Shown here: positions 50,723 to 59,938 of the stretch, piece after piece | How the letters are laid out: each line of letters opens with the position of its first letter | How positions within the stretch are numbered: position 1 is the first letter of the stretch | Assembly: GCF_000986785.1 (NCBI RefSeq) | Contig: NZ_LAYY01000016.1 | Coordinates: 60,092-124,091, forward strand | Length of the DNA: 64,000 nucleotides | Direction: 5' to 3' | From: Mesobacillus campisalis | Lineage (GTDB): Bacteria; Bacillota; Bacilli; Bacillales; Cytobacillaceae | Translations under genes and position numbers: made by a program | Notes under the pieces: generated by a model | Databases searched by the model: none | What the model was told of the DNA's origin: nothing | The model's input: only the letters and a program-made list of their open reading frames with translations

Positions 50723-52093
50723 ATGAGTAAAAGTGGCTCGGCAAAAGACGCAAAACTGGAGTGGTGGCAGCTTTCAATGATTGGCATCGGCTGCATAATC
50801 GGCACAGGTTTTTTTCTTGGTTCTGCCCTCGCCATCACCATAACAGGGCCCTCAGCCATTATTGTGTTTGCACTTGCCGCTGCAGGAACATATTTTGTCT
50901 TTGATGCCTTGGCGAAAATGTCGGCAAAGGACCCGCAGAAAGGCTCGTTTCGCTCTTACGCCAAAAAGGCCTATGGTCATTGGGCAGGATTTTCGAGCGG
51001 CTGGGTCTATTGGAGTTCAGAGCTTCTGATCATGGGAAGCCAATTGACCGCTTTATCCCTGTTTTCCCGGTTCTGGTTTCCCGACACCCCGCTATGGGTT
51101 TTTGCCACAGGGTTTGCGGTTTTGGGCCTTGCCGTTGTTTTGACTGGGACAAGAGGATTCGAGAAGATGGAAAATATCTTTGCAATCATAAAGGTTGCAG
51201 CGATATTCATGTTCCTCATCATCGCAACATTGGCGGTTTTTGGAGTGTTTAATGGTGCAGGACATGAAGTCAATCTGGCAAGAACCTTCGATAACTTCCT
51301 GCCTGGCGGATACATGGGGTTGTGGACGGCACTCATATTTGCCTTTTATGCCTTTGGAGGAATTGAAATTATGGGGATTATGGCTCCCAGACTGAAAAAT
51401 AAGAAGGATTCTCCAAAAGCAGGTAAAGTGATGCTTCTTTTGCTGGCCTCCATTTATCTATTGGCCATCTCGCTGACAGTGATATTGGTTCCTGTTAATG
51501 ATTTCAGTACAAAAGAAAGCCCATTCGTAACCACCCTGGATCATTACAAGCTGCCATTCGTCCCCCATCTATTCAATGGAGCGATGATTGTCGCAGGTTT
51601 CTCGACGATGTGTGCCTCGCTATTTGCAGTGACAAGCATGATCGTTACACTTGCCAAGGATGGAGATGCACCGGAGATTTTGGCTAAAAAGGGGAAACTG
51701 AAGGTTCCCCACTTCGCCCTTGGTCTTACCATTCTAGGGCTGATCACCTCCATCATTTTGGCACTTGCCATGCCTGACCGTATCTATGAGTATTTGACTA
51801 CTGCAGCGGGCTTAATGTTAATTTATAACTGGCTCTTTCTTCTCTTTTCCTATAAAAAGGTAATAAAATTGACCAGCTTCGACCAAATAAAGCGATATGG
51901 GGGCATCATCCTGATTCTCGCAGCCGTCAGCGGGACCCTGTTTGAAAAAACAAGCAGGCCTGGCTTTTTTATATCCCTTTTATTCCTTGGGGTGATTGGG
52001 TTGATTCTGTTCTTAAAAAATGCGGTTGATAAAAGGAAAAAGAAAAAAGAAAAGGAAAGAGAAATAAAGGTGCCGCGTCCGCGGTATCAGTAA
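50723..52093 (+). CDS. APC-family amino acid permease
   Basis: A 456-residue transporter with about 12 helices. The first helix carries MIGIGCIIGTGFFLGSALAI, the GxGxxIGTGxF substrate-binding loop of amino acid permeases; later EIMGIMAPRLKNKKDSPKAG. The C-terminal tail is very basic (KRKKKKEKEREIKVPRPRYQ). ATG at 50723 is six bases after GGAGGG. Substrate unknown; AnsP/AapA-like amino acid uptake is likely. Confidence 0.85.
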   Translation: MSKSGSAKDAKLEWWQLSMIGIGCIIGTGFFLGSALAITITGPSAIIVFALAAAGTYFVFDALAKMSAKDPQKGSFRSYAKKAYGHWAGFSSGWVYWSSELLIMGSQLTALSLFSRFWFPDTPLWVFATGFAVLGLAVVLTGTRGFEKMENIFAIIKVAAIFMFLIIATLAVFGVFNGAGHEVNLARTFDNFLPGGYMGLWTALIFAFYAFGGIEIMGIMAPRLKNKKDSPKAGKVMLLLLASIYLLAISLTVILVPVNDFSTKESPFVTTLDHYKLPFVPHLFNGAMIVAGFSTMCASLFAVTSMIVTLAKDGDAPEILAKKGKLKVPHFALGLTILGLITSIILALAMPDRIYEYLTTAAGLMLIYNWLFLLFSYKKVIKLTSFDQIKRYGGIILILAAVSGTLFEKTSRPGFFISLLFLGVIGLILFLKNAVDKRKKKKEKEREIKVPRPRYQ

Positions 52094-52223
52094 GGTCTCA
52101 TGGGATTGGTTGCCAGAGCCTGCAACTGACAAACAGCCGGCGTTTCCTGGTGAAGGAGACGTGGGCTGTACCATTTTTTTAAAAAATTCCCTTGCCAGGG
52201 ATGGCTTCCTCCTGGACTTTTTA

Positions 52224-52847
52224 TTAGAAGAATAGTTTTAGCGCCTGTGCCCCAAAATAGATTGCGAATCCAATCAGCGATAGACCGGAAAGAATGGAAA
52301 CGAATGCGAGGATCCGGGCAGTGAGCAGCATACGGGCGCTGCTGGAGATGCCTGCCATTACAAGATCCCAGATCACCAGCCCCAGGATGATGGCTGAACT
52401 GTAGAGAATCAATTCCTCGGTTCCGTATTCCGTTGCTGTCTTTGCCAGAACAGAACCGTAGATGCCCAGCCAGAATAAAATAGTCAGCGGATTTGAAATG
52501 GACATCAGGAAGCCTGACAGAAAGGATTTAAATCCTGAATCCGATTGTCCACGTGCCTCGAGTTCAACCTTGCCTGCGCCGATAATGGTCTCAATGCCCG
52601 TATACATCAGCACAAAGAAGCCGAATAGCCAAAGGAAGCTTTGCATAAAAGGGGTTTCCAAAAAGTGTACCAAGCCCATGTAAACGGCAAGCATGTACAC
52701 GATATCAGCGGTCAGCGCCCCTAGGCCCAAAAGCCAGGAATGCAGGAAGCCGCTTTTTATTCCTTTATCCATTTGGGCAGCATTCACCGGACCTATTGGT
52801 GCGGCCAGTGATAAACCTAAAAATACGTAACTTAGAAAAACACTCAA
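52224..52847 (-). CDS. LysE/RhtB-family amino acid exporter
   Basis: A 207-residue exporter with six helices. The first helix SYVFLGLSLAAPIGPVNAAQ holds the family GPxxA motif, and SGFLMSISNPLTILFWLGIY is the second conserved block. The start is a TTG, seven bases after GGAGGT. A longer frame runs upstream but lacks any ribosome binding site and adds a non-family N-terminus, which decides the start. It would export an amino acid or derivative. Confidence 0.85.
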   Translation of the reverse strand: MSVFLSYVFLGLSLAAPIGPVNAAQMDKGIKSGFLHSWLLGLGALTADIVYMLAVYMGLVHFLETPFMQSFLWLFGFFVLMYTGIETIIGAGKVELEARGQSDSGFKSFLSGFLMSISNPLTILFWLGIYGSVLAKTATEYGTEELILYSSAIILGLVIWDLVMAGISSSARMLLTARILAFVSILSGLSLIGFAIYFGAQALKLFF

Positions 52848-53040
52848 GATGGCTACCTCCATACGTTTCCTGAATAGATGCTTGTACAAATATATTCCGG
52901 TACCGTTTGCAGTATGAAGGAGCATCGCATTAGGCAGCAAAAAGATAAAATTTTTCGAATCACGAGTATTTTATTTTAACTTGAGCATATTATTAGAGGG
53001 TTGGCCAATAAAGTACAAGCCGTAAGTGAAGCAGAAGCCT

Positions 53041-53069
53041 TTGGAAAATAATCCAAACTGTGTTATGAT
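53041..53069 (+). promoter_or_regulatory. promoter of the ydjO leader
   Basis: TTGGAA at 53041-53046, a 17-bp spacer and TATGAT at 53064-53069. Transcription would start near 53076, at the leader ribosome binding site AGGAGGAG. Confidence 0.65.
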
Positions 53070-53086
53070 AGGAGGAGAGATTAAAT

Positions 53087-53110
53087 TTGGAGAAAATTCA
53101 TTTATTATAA
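53087..53110 (+). CDS. possible leader peptide MEKIHLL of ydjO
   Basis: Seven codons starting with TTG, ten bases after AGGAGGA, ending in TAA at 53108-53110. The stop codon is the end of the 5' arm of the terminator hairpin at 53098. Ribosome position on this peptide could decide whether the hairpin forms. Inferred only from layout. Confidence 0.4.
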   Translation: MEKIHLL

Positions 53111-53151
53111 GAAGTTGGATGAAAGCTTTTTATAATAAATGAGTTTTTTTT
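53098..53151 (+). terminator. leader terminator upstream of ydjO
   Basis: TCATTTATTATAA and TTATAATAAATGA form a perfect 13-bp AT-rich hairpin with a 19-base loop, then G and eight T. It lies between a promoter and the ydjO gene, so most transcripts should stop unless antitermination occurs. Confidence 0.75.
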
Positions 53152-53197
53152 ATTATTTAATTAGCAGGAAACAAAACATGAAATGGAGCGTGAGGTA

Positions 53198-53404
53198 ATG
53201 GCATTTGGAAGAAAACTTCCTGAAGAGATTGTCACTGCGGAAACAAAAATTTGGGTTTGTACATCAGATGATTGTAACTGCTGGGTTCGTGACAATTTTA
53301 AAAGCAGTGCAGTTCCGGCATGCCCGATTTGTAATAGTGTAATGGAAGAAACGACAAAAGAACTGGAAGTGGTCAATAACCACAGCCTGAATATTACCGG
53401 CTAG
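53198..53404 (+). CDS. ydjO: YdjO-family cold-inducible zinc-ribbon protein
   Basis: A 68-residue protein with WVCTSDDCNCWVRDNF and PACPICNSVMEE, a two-pair Cys zinc ribbon as in the YdjO family. In B. subtilis it is described as cold-induced. The ATG at 53198 is nine bases after GGAG; an upstream in-frame ATG at 53183 has a weaker site. It is preceded by a possible leader peptide and a terminator, which suggests regulation by attenuation or temperature. A GC-rich terminator follows. Confidence 0.8.
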   Translation: MAFGRKLPEEIVTAETKIWVCTSDDCNCWVRDNFKSSAVPACPICNSVMEETTKELEVVNNHSLNITG

Positions 53405-53411
53405 CAAGACG

Positions 53412-53443
53412 AACAGCCGCCCGTTGCGGGCGGCTGTTTTTTT
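53412..53443 (+). terminator. terminator of ydjO
   Basis: AACAGCCGCCCG-TTG-CGGGCGGCTGTT followed by a T-run. Confidence 0.9.
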
Positions 53444-53481
53444 ATAGATAGTGGAGATGTTAGTCGATTATTGAAAATAAA

Positions 53482-53512
53482 AGAAGCATTGGGATGATCC
53501 CAATGCCTCTTC
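53482..53512 (-). terminator. terminator of tRNA-Leu
   Basis: On the minus strand GCATTGGGA-TCA-TCCCAATGC followed by TTCTTTTATTTT, just past the tRNA 3' end. Confidence 0.85.
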
Positions 53513-53516
53513 TATA

Positions 53517-53600
53517 TGCGGATGAAGGGACTTGAACCCCCACGGTATTGCTACCACTAGAACCTGAATCTAGCGCGTCTGCCGATTCCGCCACATCCGC
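53517..53600 (-). tRNA. tRNA-Leu (CAG)
   Basis: An 84-base class II tRNA. The acceptor is GCGGATG with CATCCGC and discriminator A. The D-arm has GGCGGAATCGGCAGAC, the anticodon loop TTCAGGT sits in a CTAGA/TCTAG stem, and a long variable arm GTGGTAGCAATACC is present. The T-arm is GGGGGTTCAAGTCCCTT. The anticodon is CAG, reading CTG. CCA is not encoded. A terminator follows. Confidence 0.95.
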
Positions 53601-53868
53601 GTTGTGTATTTCCTGGCTACAAAAAGAATTATAGCACAGGTTTTGAAAAAAAAAAGGGATAATTGTCGTTTTTTCAAAGTTTAACTATTCTGAATTATCC
53701 ATCTGACGCAAAATATTTAATAATCCACCCATAAAAACGTTTTCATGTTCAGATTTATCAGAATTTTGCTTTGCATAATACGAGATAAAGTGTTAAATTA
53801 ATAATATTATTCAAGAAGAGATATAGTGAAATATCTTAATCTTCTGCAATAGTTAAGGGGGAAGAATC

Positions 53869-55545
53869 ATGGCTGAAATGCGTAGTAATATGATTAAGAA
53901 GGGTTTTGACCGTGCGCCGCACAGAAGCTTGCTGCGTGCGGCCGGAGTAAAGGAGGAAGATTTCGACAAACCGTTTATCGCAGTCGTAAACTCCTATATT
54001 GATATAGTTCCTGGCCATATCCATTTGCAGGAGTTCGGTAAAATTGTCAAAGATGCGATCCGCGAAGCAGGCGGAGTTCCATTTGAAATGAATACAATTG
54101 GAGTCGATGACGGGATTGCTATGGGTCACATTGGAATGAGATACTCATTGCCAAGCCGTGAGATCATCGCCGATTCTGTTGAAACAGTAGTGGCAGCCCA
54201 CTGGTTTGACGGCATGGTTTGCATTCCAAATTGCGACAAAATCACTCCTGGAATGCTGATGGCTTCACTGCGCCTGAATATTCCAACGATCTTTGTAAGC
54301 GGCGGTCCAATGAAAGCGGGTGTCACTAGTGATGGCCGAAAAATATCGCTATCTTCCGTTTTTGAAGGAGTCGGAGCCTATCAATCTGGCAAATTGGATG
54401 ACAAGGGGCTGCAAGAATTAGAACAGTTTGGATGTCCGACATGCGGTTCATGTTCCGGCATGTTCACGGCGAATTCGATGAACTGCCTGTCCGAAGCGCT
54501 GGGGCTTGCGCTGCCAGGGAATGGAACGATCCTGGCAATTTCACCTGAACGCAGGGAGTTTGTCAAAGAGTCTGCCAAACAACTGATGAACCTTGTGAAG
54601 CAAGATATTAGGCCAAGGGACATTGTGACGGAGAAGGCAATTGACAACGCTTTTGCCCTGGATATGGCACTTGGAGGATCTACAAATACAGTTCTTCATA
54701 CGCTTGCATTAGCAAATGAAGCTGAAATTGAATATCCTCTCGAAAGAATCAATGAGGTGGCAGAGCGTGTTCCACATCTTTCAAAACTTGCTCCGGCGTC
54801 CGATTTCCATATTGAGGATCTGCATGAAGCAGGCGGCGTTTCTGCAGCATTATATGAGCTTTCCAAGAAAGAGGGAGCGCTCCATCTGGATACATTGACG
54901 GTTACCGGAAAAACTCTTGGTGAAAATATTGCCGGATGTGAAGTGAAAAACCACGATGTAATTCGTCCAATTGACAATCCATATACAGAAAAGGGCGGGC
55001 TTGCGGTTCTTTTCGGCAATCTGGCTCCCGATGGTGCGATCATCAAGACAGGCGGGGTACAGGATGGAATTACAAAGCATGAAGGCCCTGCAATTGTGTT
55101 TGAATCACAGGAAGATGCACTGGAAGGCATCTCAAAGGGCAAGGTGAAAGCCGGACATGTTGTGGTAATCCGATATGAAGGACCAAAAGGCGGTCCGGGA
55201 ATGCCGGAAATGCTGGCACCGACCTCCCAAATTGTCGGAATGGGACTTGGCCCCAAGGTAGCGCTAGTCACCGATGGCCGCTTCTCCGGCGCATCCCGCG
55301 GATTGTCCATCGGTCATGCTTCACCAGAAGCAGCCGAGGGCGGACCGCTTGCATTTGTTGAAGATGGGGACCATATTGTCATTGATATTGAGAACCGCAC
55401 AATGGATGTCCAAGTTCCTGAAGAAGAATGGGAAGTGCGCAAGGCGAACTGGAAAGGATTCGAACCAAAAGTGAAAACAGGTTATCTGGCCCGTTATTCC
55501 AAGCTAGTTACCTCTGCCAGCACGGGCGGCATCATGAAAATATAG
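53869..55545 (+). CDS. ilvD: dihydroxy-acid dehydratase IlvD
   Basis: A 558-residue Fe-S dehydratase of branched-chain amino acid synthesis; it converts dihydroxy acids to 2-keto acids. Cluster and metal ligands are seen in [11 protein letters not shown] and [19 protein letters not shown]. The C-terminal [20 protein letters not shown] is typical. AAGGGGGAAG precedes the ATG. It is alone here, away from an ilv-leu operon. A CodY-like sequence lies upstream at 53753-53767, but it is too weak to call. Confidence 0.95.
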   Translation: MAEMRSNMIKKGFDRAPHRSLLRAAGVKEEDFDKPFIAVVNSYIDIVPGHIHLQEFGKIVKDAIREAGGVPFEMNTIGVDDGIAMGHIGMRYSLPSREIIADSVETVVAAHWFDGMVCIPNCDKITPGMLMASLRLNIPTIFVSGGPMKAGVTSDGRKISLSSVFEGVGAYQSGKLDDKGLQELEQFGCPTCGSCSGMFTANSMNCLSEALGLALPGNGTILAISPERREFVKESAKQLMNLVKQDIRPRDIVTEKAIDNAFALDMALGGSTNTVLHTLALANEAEIEYPLERINEVAERVPHLSKLAPASDFHIEDLHEAGGVSAALYELSKKEGALHLDTLTVTGKTLGENIAGCEVKNHDVIRPIDNPYTEKGGLAVLFGNLAPDGAIIKTGGVQDGITKHEGPAIVFESQEDALEGISKGKVKAGHVVVIRYEGPKGGPGMPEMLAPTSQIVGMGLGPKVALVTDGRFSGASRGLSIGHASPEAAEGGPLAFVEDGDHIVIDIENRTMDVQVPEEEWEVRKANWKGFEPKVKTGYLARYSKLVTSASTGGIMKI

Positions 55546-55553
55546 ACAGATGG

Positions 55554-55590
55554 AAAAAGACCTGGGGCATTCCCCAGGTCTTTTTATCGT
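55554..55590. terminator. bidirectional terminator
   Basis: AAAAAGACCTGGGG-CATT-CCCCAGGTCTTTTT between ilvD and the convergent catalase gene. Confidence 0.9.
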
Positions 55591-55600
55591 AAGCTTCAGC

Positions 55601-56461
55601 TTATTCCGTGCTTGGCGGAAGCATTCCGCTGTTTTCCCTGAGGACGGCAGGGAGTGTATCATGGATATAAGGAGGAGCTGGCTTCAACACCGGTTTTTTG
55701 GCAAAAGGAACAGGATTCTCAACATAATTGAAAGTTCCGAGGCCATCCATGCTAGTCCCCTGTGCCCAACGGCCGGAAGCACTTTCGTTCCCCCTTGAAT
55801 AATTGAACAGGGTATACGCCACTTCGCGTTTTTCAAGCTCACGCGGGAAGGTGCTTGGAACGACGACATTTTCCTTTGCTTCCAGTTCCTTGATCGCAGC
55901 GATCCACTGGTTCTGGTGCATCGTATCGCGGGCAATCAGCCATGACAGCATATCCTTGACTCCCCGGTCATTGGTTGCCTCATACAGCCTGACAGCCTGA
56001 AGGCGGCCTTGGGATTCTGCATTAAGGTTTGAGCGGAAATCGGCCAGCAGGTTTCCGCTCGCGATGATGTAGTCCGCTGTCCACCGATTGCCGACAGAAT
56101 CAGCGGGCATTGCACCAAGACCTGAGACAATGGCATGCTGTGGGTTCATCCCTCCGAGTATCGCACCTATGACTGGATCCTTTGCGGCATCCTCCAAATC
56201 GCCGACTGGCGCCCCATCCAGGAGCCGGGCAATCATTGTTGCCAGCATTTCAATATGTGCAAGTTCCTCGGCCCCAGTATCCATAAGCAAATCCTTGTAT
56301 TTACCATTCCCCCGGACACTCCATCCTTGGAACAGGTATTGCAGAGCGACTGAAATTTCGCCAAATTGACCTCCCAGAATTTCTTGCAGCTGTTTGGCAA
56401 ACAGCGGGTCAGGCCTTTCGGGTTTAGCGCGGTACTGCAGCTCTTTCACATGGTAAAACAT
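55601..56461 (-). CDS. manganese catalase
   Basis: A 286-residue ferritin-like dimanganese catalase (YdbD/CotJC family). The metal ligands are Glu35 (GQFGEISVALQY), Glu65 or Glu66 and His69 (GAEELAHIEM), and a later Glu and His in the third and fourth helices (RDTMHQNQW). It breaks down hydrogen peroxide without haem. The C-terminal extension is Pro-rich. AATGAGGTG precedes the ATG. It is longer than CotJC (about 190 residues) and so is more like YdbD. Confidence 0.9.
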   Translation of the reverse strand: MFYHVKELQYRAKPERPDPLFAKQLQEILGGQFGEISVALQYLFQGWSVRGNGKYKDLLMDTGAEELAHIEMLATMIARLLDGAPVGDLEDAAKDPVIGAILGGMNPQHAIVSGLGAMPADSVGNRWTADYIIASGNLLADFRSNLNAESQGRLQAVRLYEATNDRGVKDMLSWLIARDTMHQNQWIAAIKELEAKENVVVPSTFPRELEKREVAYTLFNYSRGNESASGRWAQGTSMDGLGTFNYVENPVPFAKKPVLKPAPPYIHDTLPAVLRENSGMLPPSTE

Positions 56462-56658
56462 TTTTTCACCTCATTTAGTGATTCTCTCCCAACTGTTTCT
56501 ACCCAGTATATGTAGGCATTTGTTCCGGGTGCCTGTTTCAGAGGCTTAATTTTCTAATGAAAAGAGATGGCAAACGAAAAATAAGAGCGGAAATCTCCCT
56601 GCACAGAATGGAGATTTCCGCTCTATTTTTCAGACAGAGCAGGAACAGAACTCTATCT

Positions 56659-57840
56659 TTAATATACGTCACGCTGGTAACGTTTTTCTTTTTGAAGAGA
56701 AAGAAGATATTCTTCCGCTTCTTTCTGGGTCATGGACCCTTCTTTCCCTATGATATGGAGAAGTGTGTTATGCACATCTTTTGCCATGTTCTGCTTATCT
56801 CCGCAGACATAAAAGCAGGCTCCGTTTTCCAGCCAGGCAAACAGCTCCTTGCTGTTTTCGAGCATTTTATGCTGCACATAGACTTTTTGCTCTGTATCCC
56901 GGGAGAAAGCGGCATCCAATCTTGTAAGCACACCTTTTTTCCAATACTGCTCCAGCTCAATTTGATAAAGAAAATCCGTTGCGGAGTGCTGGTCCCCAAA
57001 GAACAGCCATGATTTCCCTGTCGAGCCTGCTGCCGCCCTTTCCTGGATGAAAGAGCGGAAAGGGGCAATCCCGGTGCCTGGGCCAACCATAATAATATCT
57101 GCCTCCTTGTTCTGTGGCAGTTTAAAGTGATTATTAGGCTGGACAAAAACAGGGAGCTTATCGCCAATTTCAAGCCGTTCCGCACATAGCACGGAGCAGG
57201 TCCCCTTTCGTTCGCGGCCATGGGCCGTATAACGGACTGCGCCAATTGTCAGGTGTACTTCATCAGGATGGGCTTTCAGGCTGCTGGCAATAGAATAGAG
57301 ACGAGGCGGCATTTTTCGCAGAAGGGCGATCACATTTTGGGCAGAGGCGCTCCACGGCCCAAAATCCCGAAGCATATCAAGGAGGTCCCGCCCCTGGATA
57401 TAATCCTTCAGCTGGGCCGCGTTTTCTGCACTAACAAGTTCTTTCAGCTGGGAATTCTCGGTTAAACCAGCTGCTGACTGCATGATTTTTTTCGTTAGCA
57501 GGGTGATTTCGAAATAATTTGTGAGCGCTTTTTCCAGCGGCATTTTATCACCGTTTTTATTAATGGTGATCTTATCATCTCGATCCCATTTCATTTCGGC
57601 AAGGATGGCACCGGCCAGCTCGGGATCATTTGACGGAATGATGCCAAGGCAGTCGCCTGGTGCATAGCCGAGTCCGGACCCCTTTAACGATAGTACAATA
57701 TGCCTTGTTTCCTTCCGGGAGCCGTATCCATTTAAATTGTAAGTTTGCAGGACGGATGCCATATAAGGGTTGTTTCTGGAGAAGGGTGCTGGTGCCAAAG
57801 GGCTGGATTTCTTAGCGTTTTGTTCAACTGCAAGTACCAT
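56659..57840 (-). CDS. FAD/NADPH reductase, CysJ-like without flavodoxin domain
   Basis: A 393-residue reductase related to the C-terminal two thirds of the sulfite reductase alpha subunit. The FAD domain has PPRLYSIASSL and GTCSVLCAERLEIGDKLPVF; the NADPH domain has MVGPGTGIAPFRSFIQERAA and YVCGDKQNMAKDV. The N-terminal FMN flavodoxin domain is missing, and no separate flavodoxin gene is seen nearby. It must pass electrons to another carrier. The second ATG (57840) is six bases after GAGGTG. Confidence 0.85.
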   Translation of the reverse strand: MVLAVEQNAKKSSPLAPAPFSRNNPYMASVLQTYNLNGYGSRKETRHIVLSLKGSGLGYAPGDCLGIIPSNDPELAGAILAEMKWDRDDKITINKNGDKMPLEKALTNYFEITLLTKKIMQSAAGLTENSQLKELVSAENAAQLKDYIQGRDLLDMLRDFGPWSASAQNVIALLRKMPPRLYSIASSLKAHPDEVHLTIGAVRYTAHGRERKGTCSVLCAERLEIGDKLPVFVQPNNHFKLPQNKEADIIMVGPGTGIAPFRSFIQERAAAGSTGKSWLFFGDQHSATDFLYQIELEQYWKKGVLTRLDAAFSRDTEQKVYVQHKMLENSKELFAWLENGACFYVCGDKQNMAKDVHNTLLHIIGKEGSMTQKEAEEYLLSLQKEKRYQRDVY

Positions 57841-57969
57841 CATATTCACCTCATTCTTGTATCTATAGAGAGGATACCATAGAGGCAATGATAAAGCTGT
57901 GTCATTTTTCACACTATTTTATCCATGTTATGGCTATTTGAAAACAGTTAATATCATTACAAAAAAAGA

Positions 57970-57991
57970 CCATCTGAAAATTTTCAGATGG
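57970..57991. promoter_or_regulatory. 22-bp perfect palindrome
   Basis: Arms CCATCTGAAAA and TTTTCAGATGG meet without a loop, about 130 bases upstream of the reductase gene. It contains TTTTCAGA, part of a CodY-like core. It could be an operator or a small terminator. The remainder of 57844-58200 shows no gene. Confidence 0.4.
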
Positions 57992-58200
57992 GAAAAAGAA
58001 ATAGAGACCTTCAACAGAAAAGTATCAACATATAGCCGCTTTTTCGGGGTTATCAACCATATGTTGTGTTTTGATTGTATCATATATTTTATGAATATAG
58101 CAAATATTCTTTCATCCTTGCTGGTTTTAATAGTTTAAACAAAAGCCTTTTAGGTTATGAGTGAATATGAAATAAATTGATTGTTTTTGACAGAAAATGA

Positions 58201-58229
58201 TTGAAACCTGTTAACGGTTACATTATAAT
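58201..58229 (+). promoter_or_regulatory. sigma-A promoter of the fru operon
   Basis: TTGAAA at 58201-58206, a 17-bp spacer and TATAAT at 58224-58229. This is a near-consensus promoter 34 bases before fruR. Confidence 0.85.
58209..58222 (+). promoter_or_regulatory. cre site (CcpA operator)
   Basis: TGTTAACGGTTACA fits TGWAANCGNTNWCA with one mismatch. It fills the spacer of the fru promoter, so CcpA bound here would block polymerase when glucose is present. Confidence 0.75.
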
Positions 58230-58262
58230 GAGCTTACCAAACGATGAAGGGGAGTTGAACAA

Positions 58263-59015
58263 ATGCTTACACCTGAACGCCAGAGCATGATCCTTCAGTT
58301 GGTAAAAGAGAGATCAGTAGTGAAAATCCAGGAACTAGTTGAGCTTACTGGTGCCTCGGAATCAACGATCCGACGCGATCTTACCCAGCTGGAGCAGAGC
58401 AAATTCCTAAAAAGGGTACACGGTGGTGCAGCAAGGCTTCAAGGGAAGCTCCAGGAACCCAGCATGATCGAAAAATCTTCCAAAAACCTTCATGAAAAGC
58501 AAAGGATTGCCAGATATGCTGCAAGCCTTGTAGAAGAAGGAGATTCCATTTTCTTGGATGCAGGCTCGACTACCTATGAAATGATTCCTTTTTTGCCTGA
58601 TAAAGATATTGTTGTCGTAACAAATGGTCTGCTGCATCTCCTGCCTCTGCTTGAACGAAATATAAACACTTATATCCTTGGCGGATTTGCCAAGAAAAAT
58701 ACAAAGGCGATGATCGGCAGAGGGGCCCTTGCAAGCCTCGATCAGTATCGCTTTGATAAATGTTTTTTAGGAGTTAATGGTATACACCATCAATTTGGCT
58801 TTACAACACCTGACCAGGAAGAAGCTTTTATTAAACAAAAAGCGATGGATTTATCCAGGGAAGTATTTGTTTTGGCTGATGCCTCCAAATTTTCGGAAAT
58901 TGCCTTTGCGAAAATAGCACAAATTGATCAAGCTGCGATTATTACAGATGATTTGGATCAGGAAACAAAGGAAATCTATTCGGCTCATACTATCATAAAG
59001 GTTGTGACATCATGA
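58263..59015 (+). CDS. fruR: DeoR-family regulator FruR
   Basis: A 250-residue DeoR regulator. The N-terminal winged helix reads MLTPERQSMILQLVKERSVV then IQELVELTGASESTIRRDLT, followed by FLKRVHGGA. The C-terminal sugar-phosphate domain contains SIFLDAGSTTYEM. It should repress the fru operon and respond to fructose 1-phosphate. AAGGGGAG precedes the ATG. Its stop overlaps the fruK start by four bases (ATGA). Confidence 0.93.
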   Translation: MLTPERQSMILQLVKERSVVKIQELVELTGASESTIRRDLTQLEQSKFLKRVHGGAARLQGKLQEPSMIEKSSKNLHEKQRIARYAASLVEEGDSIFLDAGSTTYEMIPFLPDKDIVVVTNGLLHLLPLLERNINTYILGGFAKKNTKAMIGRGALASLDQYRFDKCFLGVNGIHHQFGFTTPDQEEAFIKQKAMDLSREVFVLADASKFSEIAFAKIAQIDQAAIITDDLDQETKEIYSAHTIIKVVTS

Positions 59016-59926
59016 TATACACTCTTACTTTAAATCCGTCAGTTGATTATATTGTCGGCTTGGAAGAGGTGAAACTGGGGAATCTGAACCGAACCAATGC
59101 TGAGGCAAAGTTTCCCGGTGGGAAAGGAATCAATGTTTCAAGAGTCCTTCTCTCCATGGGAGTTAATAGTGTTGCAACAGGATTCGTTGGCGGTTTCACC
59201 GGAGCGTATGTGAAAGAATGCTTGAATCGTGAAGGTGTGAAAACCTCCTTCATCGAAGTGGAAGAAGATACAAGGATCAATATTAAGCTGAGGGCAAAGG
59301 AAGAAACAGAAATCAATGCCCAGGGGCCAAACATCAGCGCTGAAAATCTTCAAGACCTTAAAAGGGAAATCAGCCAGCTTGGTTCAAATGACATTCTTGT
59401 CTTGGCGGGAAGCATACCTGCAAGGATGCCAGAAAATATCTACGAAGAACTTGTCACGATCTGCAATGAGGCAGGGGCAGAGTTTGTTGTGGATGCGGAA
59501 GGCAGCATCCTGAAAAAAATTATCGGCTATCAGCCATTCCTAATCAAACCAAACCATCATGAACTTGGGCAGTTTTTTGGAAGAGAGATTCATACTTGTG
59601 AAGAAGCTGCCCATTACGGCAGAAAGCTCCAGGAGATGGGAGCAAAAAATGTTATCGTTTCGCTTGCGGACAAGGGTGCTGTTTTGATTACCGGACAGGC
59701 TGCCTTTGCTGCCAATGTTCCAAAAGGGGAAATGAAGAGTTCTGTTGGAGCAGGCGATTCCATGGTGGCGGCCTTTTTAGGCAAATATACCAGCGGGACT
59801 TCCATTGACGAAGCATTTCGATACAGCGTCGCCGCTGGGAGCGCGACGGCCTTTTCCATCGGTCTCGGGTCCAGGGAAACAGCAGAGGATTTGCTGCAGC
59901 AGATTCATGTCACCAGGATAAAATAA
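59012..59926 (+). CDS. fruK: 1-phosphofructokinase FruK
   Basis: A 304-residue PfkB kinase: N-terminal TLNPSVDYIVGL and FPGGKGINVSRVL, then the catalytic VGAGDSMVAAFLGKY with the base Asp. It converts fructose 1-phosphate to fructose 1,6-bisphosphate. It is translationally coupled to fruR (ATGA overlap) and followed after 12 bases by the PTS gene. Confidence 0.94.
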   Translation: MIYTLTLNPSVDYIVGLEEVKLGNLNRTNAEAKFPGGKGINVSRVLLSMGVNSVATGFVGGFTGAYVKECLNREGVKTSFIEVEEDTRINIKLRAKEETEINAQGPNISAENLQDLKREISQLGSNDILVLAGSIPARMPENIYEELVTICNEAGAEFVVDAEGSILKKIIGYQPFLIKPNHHELGQFFGREIHTCEEAAHYGRKLQEMGAKNVIVSLADKGAVLITGQAAFAANVPKGEMKSSVGAGDSMVAAFLGKYTSGTSIDEAFRYSVAAGSATAFSIGLGSRETAEDLLQQIHVTRIK

Positions 59927-59938
59927 GGAGGAGAAACT

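Noticed and set aside
53753..53767. CodY box upstream of ilvD
   Set aside because: ATTTATCAGAATTTT differs from the consensus at four positions; too weak in AT-rich DNA without binding data.
54696..55310. Minus-strand frame of 204 codons in ilvD
   Set aside because: Antisense shadow of a clearly coding gene, Ser/Pro-rich and without family features.
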